Assembly (NCBI GenBank): GCA_020632975.1
Contig: JACKEL010000008.1
Span: forward strand, 248,001 to 312,000
Reading direction: 5' to 3'
DNA from: Myxococcales bacterium
GTDB lineage: Bacteria; Myxococcota_C; UBA6777
DNA: 64,000 bases
Shown here: in pieces, positions 29,237 to 38,392 of the stretch
How the letters are laid out: the number at the start of each line of letters is the position of its first letter
Position numbering within the stretch: position 1 is the stretch's first letter
Notes under the pieces: model-generated
The model's database searches: none
Told to the model about the DNA's origin: nothing
What the model saw: only the letters and a program-made list of their open reading frames with translations
Translations under genes and position numbers: made by a program

Positions 29237-29735
29237 TCACCTTCCGAATGGAGTTCCATAAAGTCTGAAGTTTCGGGCTCGATCAAGATGATAGCGATGA
29301 AGAAAAAGTTCGAATCTGAGAAGATGTTTCTTCCAATATTTAGAAAAAGAGAGCGTTCTCCGAACAAATGGAGCAAGTCGTTGCCGTAAAGTCCCGTTAA
29401 AGTGTTCGATATAGCTTGTTTGTCCGCTGTCTTTTCCTACCTGAGTCACGGAAGACCCTCAAACTTTTTTGTAGGCTTTCCAAAAATCGCTGTAGGCTTG
29501 TGCTTTGCGATATCTGTGAGGCAAAGACTTATAAAGGCTGCGACAATTTCTGAGATTTCTTTTCCCAACAACACATGCCACGACTTGCCGAGTCCTGCGA
29601 GAGATGGCCAGCCATTGCCATGCTTGTTGTTTCTTGTTTTGGACAAAAGACCACATCTCATCAAACTCCAGAACGAGTTTATCCTCTGGTTCCGAGACAA
29701 GAGTTTGCTCAAGAGCTGGAAGAGTTTGTTTTTTC
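29237..29735 (-). pseudogene. IS1 InsB-type DDE transposase half, interrupted by a stop
   Basis: The frame reads QTLPALEQTLVSEPEDKLV, EFDEMWSFVQNKKQQAWQWL, AISRRTRQVVACVVG, DFWKAYKKV, then an in-frame TGA at about 29459. It resumes in the same frame with GKDSGQTSYIEHFNGTLRQR to 29237. The order and motifs are those of IS1 InsB (DEMWSFV with the first Asp, YxDFW with the second, ERFNNTLRQR-like with the Glu). The internal stop makes it inactive unless suppressed. Confidence 0.8.
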
Positions 29736-29972
29736 CTCTTGCCATCGAGAGATCGTATGGCGATGAATGGAAAAAGTTCGAGCGGCTCTGCGAAGACTGC
29801 TTCTTTCTTCGCACGCCCTCAAGACAAGTCCCCGAAAGTCTGGGCTATATGCGTTGCTTGTTGGGTCTTCTCTCGAAGCCTTCTTGCAATCTTTGCACAA
29901 ATACTTTTGCTTGCCGTTGGGGGAAAACCCATTTTTGCTCAGGTTTTCACTTCCGCAATGCCTACATTTCAC
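29709..29972 (-). CDS. IS1 InsA-like zinc-finger/HTH protein
   Basis: 87 residues from GTG 29972: CRHCGSENLSKNG...CKDC zinc finger, then a helix-turn-helix (SLRRAARTFSIHRHTISRWQ). The InsB half begins at the A6C run (29734-29728) in the +1 frame. Removing one A would fuse the halves in one frame, as in single-ORF IS1 relatives, so a one-base insertion is likely. Transcriptional slippage on the A-run is the alternative. Confidence 0.72.
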   Translation of the reverse strand: MKCRHCGSENLSKNGFSPNGKQKYLCKDCKKASREDPTSNAYSPDFRGLVLRACEERSSLRRAARTFSIHRHTISRWQEEKTNSSSS

Positions 29973-29985
29973 GGTGACTGTGACC

Positions 29986-30365
29986 GTCTGTCAAACTCCT
30001 TCTTTCCTTTGCTACACAGCCTTCTATCATATCATTCCTTATATAACCACTACCCTTTTCTTTGATCTTCCCAAACATATCAGCCTACCTTATCCAAAAA
30101 AATCTTACTTTTTTACGAATGTTTTTCTTTTATGCACTTATATTGTTCGAATGTTTTTCTTTTACGCGACCACAAGCTGTGGCTATCTTTCTGTACGTTC
30201 ATTTTTCATTGAGAGCAGTGATGTCTTCATTTTCGTAAGATGAGAATGTCCCTAGCTTTTTACTAAAAAGACTTTTCCTTATCCTAACTTATGTGCTAGA
30301 AAGTATTGTCATAAAAAACGATTTCTACAAAAGAGAGAGGAAGAAGATCTTTTCTGTGCGTTTTT
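29986..30365. other. AT-rich gene-free spacer with a short direct repeat
   Basis: T-rich sequence with no credible gene. CGAATGTTTTTCTTTTA occurs twice, at 30116-30132 and 30148-30164 (32-base period). The promoter of the downstream ABC operon should lie here but no clear -35/-10 pair stands out. Confidence 0.5.
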
Positions 30366-31277
30366 GTGCCAAAAACTTCGGCAAACGCTGCTTTATCAAC
30401 CCCTAAGAAAACGAGGAAGCCTTTGATTACGGTAAAAAATCTATGGTACACCTACCCGAAGAGCAAAGAACCCACTTTGAAGGGGCTCGATTTTCACATC
30501 GATGATGGGGAAATCTTTGGTTTTCTAGGGCCAAGCGCTTCAGGAAAAAGTACGACACAAAAACTTCTTATTGGCTTACTAAAAGGTTATAAAGGAGAAG
30601 TATCGATCCTAGGCAAAGACGCGAAGAGTTGGGGGTCCGATCTGTACCAGGATCTGGGCGTTGGATTTGAATTGCCCAATCACTTTTTGCAACTGACAGG
30701 GCTCGAAAACCTGAAGTTGTTCTCGTCTTTTTACAAAAAAGAGACGCGAGATCCGATGGAACTGTTGAAGTTGGTGGGGCTCGAAGAGGCAGCAGACCAG
30801 CGTGTGAAGAATTATTCAAAGGGGATGATGGTGCGGTTGAACTTCGTCCGAGCGATCTTGCACGATCCAAAGCTGTTGTTTTTGGACGAGCCGACGTCAG
30901 GGCTTGATCCAACCAACGCAAAGAAACTACGAGAGATCATCTTGAAGTTGAAAAAAGAGGGCAAGACGATCTTTTTGACCACACACAACATGCACATCGC
31001 GGATGAGTTGTGTGATCGGGTAGCGTTCATCGTGGAAGGCAAGATCGCCTTGGTGGACTCCCCTCGCGCTCTAAAACTTTCGCATGGTGAGTTGCAGGTA
31101 CGTGTCGAGTACCGTAAAGACGGCGCGTTGGTGCAAGAGGACTTTCCGCTGCATGGCTTGGGTAAAGAAGAAGGCTTTCGCGCGTTGTTGGACGCGGATG
31201 AATTGGAGACGATCCACAGCAGGGAAGCGACACTTGAGGATGTCTTTATCAAGGAGACAGGGAGGTCCTTGCGATGA
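30366..31277 (+). CDS. ABC transporter ATP-binding protein (ABC-2 type exporter)
   Basis: 303 residues. Walker A is GPSASGKST, the Q-loop region is YQDLGVGFELP, the signature is KNYSKGMMVRLNF, Walker B is LLFLDEPTSGLDP, and the switch His is in FLTTHNMH. It powers the two permeases that follow (4-base overlap with the first). GTG 30366 lacks a good ribosome site; TTG 30423, with GAGGA five bases upstream, would remove 19 basic residues and is a credible alternative start. The operon resembles drug exporters of the Rv2686c-Rv2688c (fluoroquinolone) type; the substrate is unknown. Confidence 0.9.
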   Translation: MPKTSANAALSTPKKTRKPLITVKNLWYTYPKSKEPTLKGLDFHIDDGEIFGFLGPSASGKSTTQKLLIGLLKGYKGEVSILGKDAKSWGSDLYQDLGVGFELPNHFLQLTGLENLKLFSSFYKKETRDPMELLKLVGLEEAADQRVKNYSKGMMVRLNFVRAILHDPKLLFLDEPTSGLDPTNAKKLREIILKLKKEGKTIFLTTHNMHIADELCDRVAFIVEGKIALVDSPRALKLSHGELQVRVEYRKDGALVQEDFPLHGLGKEEGFRALLDADELETIHSREATLEDVFIKETGRSLR

Positions 31278-31972
31278 TCGGGCTGACGCGCCTTTTGTGG
31301 TGGGATCTGGTGTTGCAGATCCGCCAAGGGTTCTGGTTTGCAGCATTGTTTGCACTCTTGCCAGGACTGGGGATCTTGTTGTCGATTTCACAAACACAAG
31401 CCGACTTTATCTTACCCGCGATCCTATTTTTTGATGTATCGATCGCAGGAACTTTATTTATGGCGGGGGTCTTTTTCTTCGAGAAGCGCGAGAGGTCAAT
31501 CTATGGATTGGCGGTAACGCCGATCCAGACGTGGCAATGGCTAGCCTCAAAGCTCATCTCGCTGACGTTGATATGTATGGCGATGACACTTGTGTTGGTG
31601 GTCTTGAAGAAAGGCTACGCTGTATCATGGGGGCTTTTGTTGATCGCCACCGTGTGCGGAGGCGTGTTGTTCTCCCTTTTTGGGTTTATTCTGGCTGTCC
31701 CCTTCGAAAAATTCTTAAACTTTTTTACTGCATTTGCTCCTTTTTTTCTAGTCATGGAGCTGCCAGGCCTGATCTTTTTTGGCATCGAACACCCGTTGTA
31801 CTGGGCCATTCCCACACACTCGACACTATTATTGATGCGAGGGGCTTTTGGCGCTGTTTCGATGACGACTTTTTGGATCGCATTGGGGGTACAGTTGGTG
31901 TGGATCGCTGCGTGCTTTGTTGGCTGCCTTTGGGCCTTCCATCGCTACGTCGTGGATAGGAGGGAGGGCTGA
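31274..31972 (+). CDS. ABC-2 type permease subunit 1
   Basis: 232 residues with six hydrophobic segments and short loops, overlapping the ATPase gene at ATGA and touching the next permease by one base. The segment FFFEKRERSIYGLAVTPIQT matches the cytoplasmic coupling region of ABC-2 export permeases. Presumably forms a heterodimeric channel with the second permease. Substrate not inferable. Confidence 0.85.
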   Translation: MIGLTRLLWWDLVLQIRQGFWFAALFALLPGLGILLSISQTQADFILPAILFFDVSIAGTLFMAGVFFFEKRERSIYGLAVTPIQTWQWLASKLISLTLICMAMTLVLVVLKKGYAVSWGLLLIATVCGGVLFSLFGFILAVPFEKFLNFFTAFAPFFLVMELPGLIFFGIEHPLYWAIPTHSTLLLMRGAFGAVSMTTFWIALGVQLVWIAACFVGCLWAFHRYVVDRREG

Positions 31973-32709
31973 TGCTTCAAGTCTGGCTGGATGTCTCGCG
32001 TGCAGAGTTTAAGCGTATCGTTCGCAACAGCTTCATGGTGCTGATCGTGGTCTACCTTCCCATCATGTCCTATGTGATGCGGTGGGCGCTTCCCAAGTTG
32101 AACGAAGCAGCGAAGAGTTATTTCACGCTGTCAACGTATTATCCGATGATCGCTTGCATCCTTACGATGATACTGCCCTTTATGATGGGGATCGTGATGG
32201 GGTTGCAACTGCTTGAAGAAAAAGACGAAGACACTTTGAGCGCGGTGATGGTAACGCCTTTCTCATTCCCACGTTACTTTTTCTTTCGAGTTATCTTCTA
32301 CATGACTTTGGGCGTTGTGTTGCTGATCTTTTCCCACCAAATCATCGGCATCGTGAAGCTTCCTTTTTGGGCAGTGCTTGTGGTGGGCATCTGCATGTTG
32401 CCGCACACCATGATCGGCGCGTTAGTTGTTGGCCTTATCGCAGAGAACCAAGTCCAAGGCTTCGCGGTCATGAAAGGTTCGGGTTTGCTCTTTTCGGGCC
32501 CAGTGTTGAGCTTTTTGATTCCGCAACATTGGGACCTGTTGATCGGTATCATCCCGCTTTTCTGGCCCGTCAAAGCCTACTTTTTGGCAGCTACCGTTGG
32601 GATCGGCGGCTTCTTCTGGTTGGCGATCGCGCTGGGGGTGGTGTTGCAGTGCGCAACTGCGGTGGTGCTGTATCGCTTGTTTATACGCAAGATGTTTGGC
32701 GGAGAATAG
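31972..32709 (+). CDS. ABC-2 type permease subunit 2
   Basis: 245 residues with six predicted membrane helices. LQLLEEKDEDTLSAVMVTPFS is the coupling segment equivalent to that of subunit 1. The two permeases are of similar size and layout but differ in sequence. Translationally coupled to subunit 1 (stop and start share a base). Last gene of the exporter operon. Confidence 0.85.
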   Translation: MLQVWLDVSRAEFKRIVRNSFMVLIVVYLPIMSYVMRWALPKLNEAAKSYFTLSTYYPMIACILTMILPFMMGIVMGLQLLEEKDEDTLSAVMVTPFSFPRYFFFRVIFYMTLGVVLLIFSHQIIGIVKLPFWAVLVVGICMLPHTMIGALVVGLIAENQVQGFAVMKGSGLLFSGPVLSFLIPQHWDLLIGIIPLFWPVKAYFLAATVGIGGFFWLAIALGVVLQCATAVVLYRLFIRKMFGGE

Positions 32710-32903
32710 CAAACAAATGCGATAAAAACTGGGTTCGGTAGAAGCAGAAACAAACGGTAGGCGCTTTGCGCGGGGCAGAGAGAACCGTAAGAAAACTGCG
32801 AAAAAAATACTTTTCTACACCCAGCAAGAGACAAGCTTCAGAAGCTCATTCTCGCCGTTCCCATCGAACTTTGCGACGAGATATCAAAAGCTCCACAATG
32901 CGC

Positions 32904-33881
32904 TTATTTGGAACGCGACGTAGGTAGGCGGAGCGTCCCCTCTCGTGTCGAAGACCGTGAAGTCGCAGTCTCTCCAAATCCTCGCAAAGCCCGTACAAAT
33001 CGCGGTTGTACACGGACCTTCTCGGGAAAACAATCACGCACCCACTTTCCCTTTGGTGCGAGAGCGAGCCTTTCGGGCATCACCAACGACCGAAGGCTCT
33101 CTTGTAAGAGAGCATCCCCTGAAGGCGATTGAGCGGCTTGATGGGCGTAAATGCAAGCCAACAACACACGAATCTCCCCTTGCTTTCGCATCCCTTTGTC
33201 TCGAAGCGGACTTGGGTCGAGACGAACAAACATCGTCAGGTTGATCAGACGCAAAAACGCGAGTTCATCCTTTGCTTTTTGAAACTCACGCCTCGCGATC
33301 CATGAAAGGGCCATCGGACGGACACGTTCGAGCTTCTGCTGCATCGTTTGCGACGTCTTGTGGACTTCTTTCATCAATGCTGCATTGCGCTGTAAATCAC
33401 GTAAAAGCTCGCGACTCTCGGATCTTTGCGTGGCCTGATCCTGAAAGTACGACACAGACACCATCAAGCCCGCGATGATCAAACTGCCGATGACAAGGAG
33501 CGTTGTGCGTTCGACACCAGCCTCCGCAGAAGTAACGAGCCACAAAAATCCGTACCCCAAGCACACAAACAAAACCAACCCCACGATGATCTCAACCAAG
33601 CCGCCAAAGAGCGCGCCACCCGAGGCCCCAAACATCGACATCACAAGCAACAACGTTTCATTGGCGCGAAACTGCTCCTCGGGCGTCCGCTCCTCAGGGG
33701 ATAAAGAGATGCCACCCGTCGCGTGTTTGGAAACCTCGACGATCAGCTTCAACAACACACCACCGCATACAACGCTGACGAGCGCCCCAATCCCCCTCCC
33801 TTCGAGATAGCCAAGTATCAAAGCCATCAACATGAAAAAAATACGTAATGCGTTTTCGCTAAAAAAGAAGACGATATCCAT
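32904..33881 (-). CDS. Four-helix membrane protein of unknown function
   Basis: About 325 residues from ATG 33881, with a weak AGGGG site six bases upstream; a longer frame exists but adds a non-membrane Ser-rich leader. Membrane helices lie at about 12-35 and 36-60, with two more around 95-150. A soluble basic C-terminus follows, with a coiled-coil-like stretch (SESRELLRDLQRNAALMKEV). No family is recognised. It is convergent with the ABC operon and divergent from the vWA gene. Confidence 0.55.
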   Translation of the reverse strand: MDIVFFFSENALRIFFMLMALILGYLEGRGIGALVSVVCGGVLLKLIVEVSKHATGGISLSPEERTPEEQFRANETLLLVMSMFGASGGALFGGLVEIIVGLVLFVCLGYGFLWLVTSAEAGVERTTLLVIGSLIIAGLMVSVSYFQDQATQRSESRELLRDLQRNAALMKEVHKTSQTMQQKLERVRPMALSWIARREFQKAKDELAFLRLINLTMFVRLDPSPLRDKGMRKQGEIRVLLACIYAHQAAQSPSGDALLQESLRSLVMPERLALAPKGKWVRDCFPEKVRVQPRFVRALRGFGETATSRSSTREGTLRLPTSRSK

Positions 33882-34263
33882 GGAGAACCCCTGAGAGATT
33901 GAAACCGCGATCGCTTTGACAGACAAAAAAGAACTATTGAACCAGGCTTTTTTACCTATCCAACCCAACGATACTCGCCAACCCAACGAGACTCGCCGCG
34001 TTTCGGGTATTTTCGACGCCTGACAATATTTTTACAATATATTTATCTTCGTCTGACACCTTCAAGCTGGCGACCTCGCACACTTGGTAACAGTTCCAAT
34101 AACGCAACTCGCCCAAAAAAAGACCAAGGGAAAGATCGAAGCTCTTCTCCTCGCGTTGTTTTGACGATGACACTTGGTGGGACTTTGCGTTTGTCTTCAC
34201 AAAACAGAGCCGTCGAGATGACAGCCAAACAGAACAGACAAACAACACACAATGGAGACGATC
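33882..34263. other. Divergent intergenic region
   Basis: About 380 bases between two outward-facing genes, so promoters for both are expected. No gene is credible here. ACCCAACGA(T/G)ACTCGCC occurs twice in tandem around 33962-33995, the only structure noticed. Confidence 0.4.
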
Positions 34264-35457
34264 ATGAGACTTATCAAGCAATTACTTCCAGGCTTGCTCC
34301 TCGCGGCAGGTCTCAGCGCAGTGTACCAAGCAAACGCAGCCACCCCCAAAGAGACCCTATCCGCCAAAAAACAGGTCGCCCCCAAAGAGGCCCCGTCCAC
34401 AAAAAAACAGATCGCCCCCAAACAATCAACGATCGAAGTGGTGTTTGTCCTCGACACGACGGGCTCGATGAGTGGATTGATCGCAGGCGCCAAACAAAAG
34501 ATCTGGTCGATCGTCAACGAACTCGCCAACGCCAAACCCACGCCCAAGATCAAAGTGGGACTCGTTGGATATCGCGATCTACGCGATCAATACGTCACAA
34601 AAGTCTTTCAGATGACCGATGATCTGGACAGCATGTACGGGAACTTGATGGCCTTCCAAGCACAGGGCGGCGGTGACTTCCCAGAACACGTCAACAAAGC
34701 GCTGTTTGATGGTGTACACAAGATCCAGTGGAACCGCGATCCCAAGGCGCTCAAGCTGCTGTTTCTTGTGGGTGATGCTCCTCCACACATGGATTATGCC
34801 CAAGACATACACTACCCCACAACACTTCAGGCGGCTGTCAAAAAAGGCATTATTATCAACACCATCCGCTGCGGCGGCAACCACGACACCGCTACACACT
34901 GGCAAAAGATCGCCAACCTCGGTGAAGGCACCTTCCTTACCATCTTGCACAATGGCCATGCCCACGTCACAAAGACTCCATACGATAAAGACCTAAGAGC
35001 CCTTGGCTCTAAGCTGCAAAGCACATACATCCCCTACGGCCACAGGGAAGCTCGACGCAAGCTCAACCTACAAACCCAACGCAGCGACTCTTGGGCAGGG
35101 CGCAACAGTGAAAGCTCCGTCGCAAGATACTCTTACAACGCCAAACGCTCCGCAGCAGGGCACGGTTGGGGCAGCAGAGATCTTCTTGCTTGCTTTGCCA
35201 AAGGTGCAAGCTGCATGGACAAGCTCTCTGTCAAAGACCTCCCCGAAAAACTCGCCAAGATGAGCAAAAAGCAACGTCTCAGCTACCTAAAGATGATGAT
35301 GCAAAAGAGAAAAGACCTGCAAAAAAAGGTGGTTGTACTGAGCAAAAAACGCGATGCCTACATCAAAAACAAACGCAAACACGAGAAAAACTCTTTCGAC
35401 AACCAAGTCCTGCAAACCATGAAACGCCAAGCCGCCAAAAAGGATATCCACTTCTAG
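34264..35457 (+). CDS. Secreted von Willebrand factor A domain protein
   Basis: 397 residues. ATG 34264 is used because GGAG lies before it and it leads directly into a signal peptide (MRLIKQLLPGLLLAAGLSAV, likely cut after QANA). The vWA domain at about 60-270 has the MIDAS start VVFVLDTTGSMSG, a GYRDLRD segment and FLVGDAPPHMDY. The C-terminus is Lys-rich and coiled (KRDAYIKNKRKHEKN). MIDAS domains bind metal and mediate protein contacts; the ligand is unknown. It is followed on the same strand by another vWA protein. Confidence 0.85.
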   Translation: MRLIKQLLPGLLLAAGLSAVYQANAATPKETLSAKKQVAPKEAPSTKKQIAPKQSTIEVVFVLDTTGSMSGLIAGAKQKIWSIVNELANAKPTPKIKVGLVGYRDLRDQYVTKVFQMTDDLDSMYGNLMAFQAQGGGDFPEHVNKALFDGVHKIQWNRDPKALKLLFLVGDAPPHMDYAQDIHYPTTLQAAVKKGIIINTIRCGGNHDTATHWQKIANLGEGTFLTILHNGHAHVTKTPYDKDLRALGSKLQSTYIPYGHREARRKLNLQTQRSDSWAGRNSESSVARYSYNAKRSAAGHGWGSRDLLACFAKGASCMDKLSVKDLPEKLAKMSKKQRLSYLKMMMQKRKDLQKKVVVLSKKRDAYIKNKRKHEKNSFDNQVLQTMKRQAAKKDIHF

Positions 35458-35753
35458 AACCCACCGCCCCCCACAAAGCGCACCTCCTTCCACAAACCTT
35501 TTCTAAAACCCCCACCAACAGACGCTCTCTGCAAGCTCCAGTCGTCTCCCATCCTTCCCAAAAACAACACATTCTTTTCTATAAAGTATGATTCAAAAAA
35601 GAGACTTTTCCTTATGTTACCCAAAGAAGATGAAAAAGGTTTAGATCGCGGCGCGAGATACGACGTACAAAGGTCGATAACATGAGATCACTGTTTCATA
35701 CCATGACGAAACCATCTCTTTGTTTTCTACCACTCTCAGTCGAGGAGAATCCG
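35458..35753. other. Intergenic region between two vWA genes
   Basis: About 300 bases; the leading part is C/A-rich, the rest AT-rich. An in-frame extension of the next gene to 35682 is not supported by a ribosome site. Nothing else recognised. Confidence 0.35.
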
Positions 35754-38054
35754 ATGACGAAGCTCTTTTCATTCCTTTGGCGAACGCTCTGTGGAGCGGG
35801 CCTGTTGCTGCTTGCTTGTGCGTCTCAACACGCCCATGCCCAAGGCTTTTTGATCCCGACCCAACGCTCCATCGCGCCTTTGACGCTCAAGTCCCACCGC
35901 GTCATGGTCAAGATCTCTGATCGCGCCGCAAAGACCGAAGTCACGCAAGTCTTCGTCAATCATACCAACCAACTTCTCGAAGCCACCTTTTTGTTTCCGT
36001 TGCCCAAAGAGGCCACGCTATCGGACTTTGTGTTGTACATCAACGGAAAGCCCACACGCGGCCAAGTCCTCGTCAAAGAGCGCGCCCATGCGATCTATTC
36101 GTCGATTGTACGGACGATGCGCGACCCTGGCTTGATCGATTACCTTGGCGGCAATCTGTTTCGCGCACGCGTGTTCCCGATTCCCCGCCGTGGTGAGCAA
36201 AAGATCAAGATCTCCTTTACGCAGATCATCCCGTTCCAAGGGGGTTTGCATCGTTTTGTCTATCCCCTCAAGACCCCACGTCGCGTATGGCGGACAGACC
36301 AAGACTTTTCGATGGCTGTCAAACTCCACAGCAGCGCGCCTTTGAAAAACATCTACTCTCCCACGCACAAGGTCTCCATCCGCCGAAAGAGCGATAAAAC
36401 CGCCATCATCGGCTTCGAAGAAGACAAAGTCATGCTCGACCGCGACTTTGTGATGTACTACTCCGTGTCGCCAAAAGATGTGGGCATCAACGTCTTGGCC
36501 CATCGTGTCGATGAAAAGGATGGATACTTTTTGTTGATGGCGACCCCCAAGACCACCTTCAAAGCCAAAGAGTTGATGGGCAAAAATATCACGTTTGTGC
36601 TCGATACATCGGGCTCGATGCGTGGTGAAAAGATGAAGTGGGCAAAAGTCGCGCTGGATCGCTGCTTGAAGAAACTCAACCCCAAAGATCACTTCAATGT
36701 GATCCGCTTTTCGACCGATGTAGAGGGGCTTTTCGCCGAGCTTCAACCCGCCAACCAAGGCAATATCAAGCAAGCCCTCAGCTTTGTAAGCAAGATGGAA
36801 GCCGCAGGCGCCACCGCGATCGAAGAAGCGATGGGCAAAGCCCTTGCGCAAAAGCCCCGTGGTGACGGTGTGAGCATGATCGTCTTTCTCACAGATGGAC
36901 ACCCCACCGTGGGCGAAACTTCCCCAGAAGTCCTCGTGAAACAAGCCAACGAACGCAACAAATGGAAGTCGCGGATCTTTACCTTTGGGATCGGCACGTC
37001 CATCAACATCAAACTCCTTGAGCAGATCGCACAAGGCAGCGGTGCAACGGGCGATTACGTCGAGCCCAACAAAGAGATCGCGACCCGCATCGATACCTTC
37101 TACGACAAAGTGCGTTACCCCGTCCTCAGCAACCTCAAACTGACCACCAGCGGCCCTGTGCGCTTGCGTGAGATCTATCCCATCCGTCTGCCCGACCTTT
37201 TCCGCGGTGGTCAGCTTTTGGTCATGGGTCGTTACCGCGGAACTGGACACGCCGCTATCAAGTTGACTGGAAAGGTCAATGGCGCCACTCGTACCTTTGT
37301 GTACGAAGCGGAGTTTGCAAAAGAAAGCAAAGACAACGACTTTATCCCGCGTTTGTGGGCCAATCGCAAAGTCGCTTATCTCCTTGATGCGATCCGTATG
37401 AAGGGCGAGATCGGCGAACTCAAACAAGAAGTCATCCACCTCGCGAAAAAGTTTGGCATCGTCACACCTTACACTTCTTACCTCGTCGTCGAAGAAAAAG
37501 ACCGTTGGCGCTTGGGCGATGGCAAAGGTGGCGGAGGCCCTGTCATCGCGATTCCTCGTGCAACCACTGGAACAAGATGGCGCCGCCGTCCTGTTGGCAA
37601 CACCAATAGAGGCTTCTTCAGAAACAGTCCCGAAAAGAAAGCACCACAAGCAGCTTCCCCTTCTCTTGAAGCTGCTCCAGCTCCCAAGATGGACGCTGAT
37701 TCTTTTGCCAAAGATTCGGGTGCAGCCGCTGTTCGCGTAAGCAAACGCCTCGCGAAGATGAAAAAGGCCAATGTGGCAGAGAAAGGCGTCGTGCGCATCG
37801 TGCGAGGACGTCGCTTTGTGTGGCGCAACTCTCGTTGGGAAGATGCACGTTACAAGTCGAACATGAAGACCTTGAAGATCAAGTACCTCAGCGACACTTA
37901 CTTCAAGATCCTTGCGATGCGCTCTGATCTGCGCAAAGCCTTTTCGCTCGGAAACAGCGTCGTGATCGTCGTCGGCAAAGATCGCGCCTTGGTCATCGGC
38001 CCCCAAGAACAAGCTGTCTCCGCAAGCGCACTTCGCTCCTTCCTCCGCAAATAA
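35754..38054 (+). CDS. VIT + von Willebrand A domain secreted protein (inter-alpha-inhibitor heavy-chain-like)
   Basis: 766 residues from ATG 35754 (GAGGA six to eight bases upstream). The N-terminus FLWRTLCGAGLLLLACASQ contains a possible lipobox LLAC, or ends at AHA-QG as a type I signal. The VIT domain (about 25-165) has FLFPLPKEATLSDF and ARVFPIPRRGEQKI. The vWA domain (about 275-450) has a canonical MIDAS FVLDTSGSMRG and a FLTDG strand. The C-terminus is Ala/Pro/Lys-rich and ends in a soluble segment. VIT-vWA proteins in bacteria are surface or periplasmic; their role is poorly known. Confidence 0.88.
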   Translation: MTKLFSFLWRTLCGAGLLLLACASQHAHAQGFLIPTQRSIAPLTLKSHRVMVKISDRAAKTEVTQVFVNHTNQLLEATFLFPLPKEATLSDFVLYINGKPTRGQVLVKERAHAIYSSIVRTMRDPGLIDYLGGNLFRARVFPIPRRGEQKIKISFTQIIPFQGGLHRFVYPLKTPRRVWRTDQDFSMAVKLHSSAPLKNIYSPTHKVSIRRKSDKTAIIGFEEDKVMLDRDFVMYYSVSPKDVGINVLAHRVDEKDGYFLLMATPKTTFKAKELMGKNITFVLDTSGSMRGEKMKWAKVALDRCLKKLNPKDHFNVIRFSTDVEGLFAELQPANQGNIKQALSFVSKMEAAGATAIEEAMGKALAQKPRGDGVSMIVFLTDGHPTVGETSPEVLVKQANERNKWKSRIFTFGIGTSINIKLLEQIAQGSGATGDYVEPNKEIATRIDTFYDKVRYPVLSNLKLTTSGPVRLREIYPIRLPDLFRGGQLLVMGRYRGTGHAAIKLTGKVNGATRTFVYEAEFAKESKDNDFIPRLWANRKVAYLLDAIRMKGEIGELKQEVIHLAKKFGIVTPYTSYLVVEEKDRWRLGDGKGGGGPVIAIPRATTGTRWRRRPVGNTNRGFFRNSPEKKAPQAASPSLEAAPAPKMDADSFAKDSGAAAVRVSKRLAKMKKANVAEKGVVRIVRGRRFVWRNSRWEDARYKSNMKTLKIKYLSDTYFKILAMRSDLRKAFSLGNSVVIVVGKDRALVIGPQEQAVSASALRSFLRK

Positions 38055-38112
38055 TCCACCCTCCCCACACCACTGACCTCACTCCACCTCGCTTACCTCA
38101 CTCCCCACACAA

Positions 38113-38373
38113 TTACATCGCATCTTTTCGGGTATGACCGCCCTTTCCATCCTCATGAGAGGACTCGGCAAGGGCTTTGTTTTGCGCGGCCCTGCGGGCC
38201 ATCAAAAGCCCTCCCGTGACACCGACGGCGGCTCCTACACCTGAGGTCGTAAAGCTCGGAGAGAGCGGATAGACGGTAGAGATCGCTCCCATCAGAAGCC
38301 CCGTCACAAGACCGACGCCCAACATCACCATGAGGATCACCCCCCAACGCATAGGCTCAACTTGTTTCGACAT
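38113..38373 (-). CDS. Small two-helix membrane protein
   Basis: 86 residues from ATG 38373, with AAGGAG seven bases upstream. Two hydrophobic helices (WGVILMVMLGVGLVTGLLMG and a Gly/Ala/Val-rich one with GVGAAVGVTGG) are followed by a hydrophilic Arg/His/Lys tail. The second helix is glycine-zipper-like. It lies 19 bases downstream of the serine hydrolase gene on the same strand, likely one operon. Function unknown. Confidence 0.6.
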   Translation of the reverse strand: MSKQVEPMRWGVILMVMLGVGLVTGLLMGAISTVYPLSPSFTTSGVGAAVGVTGGLLMARRAAQNKALAESSHEDGKGGHTRKDAM

Positions 38374-38392
38374 CTTATGACTCCTTGTTAAC

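Larger units (their letters stand above)
29185..29985 (-). mobile_element. IS1-family insertion sequence remnant
   Basis: Minus-strand reading gives an IS1-type InsA half (zinc-finger plus HTH) followed by the InsB DDE half, close to the 770-800-base length of IS1. The coding sequence is broken in two places (see components). The ends are approximate because clear terminal inverted repeats were not found. It marks the distal edge of the DISARM island. Confidence 0.78.

Noticed and set aside
36018..38012. 664-codon open frame antisense to the VIT-vWA gene
   Set aside because: It mirrors a well-supported gene, has no ribosome site and no recognisable domain; such long antisense frames arise from codon bias.
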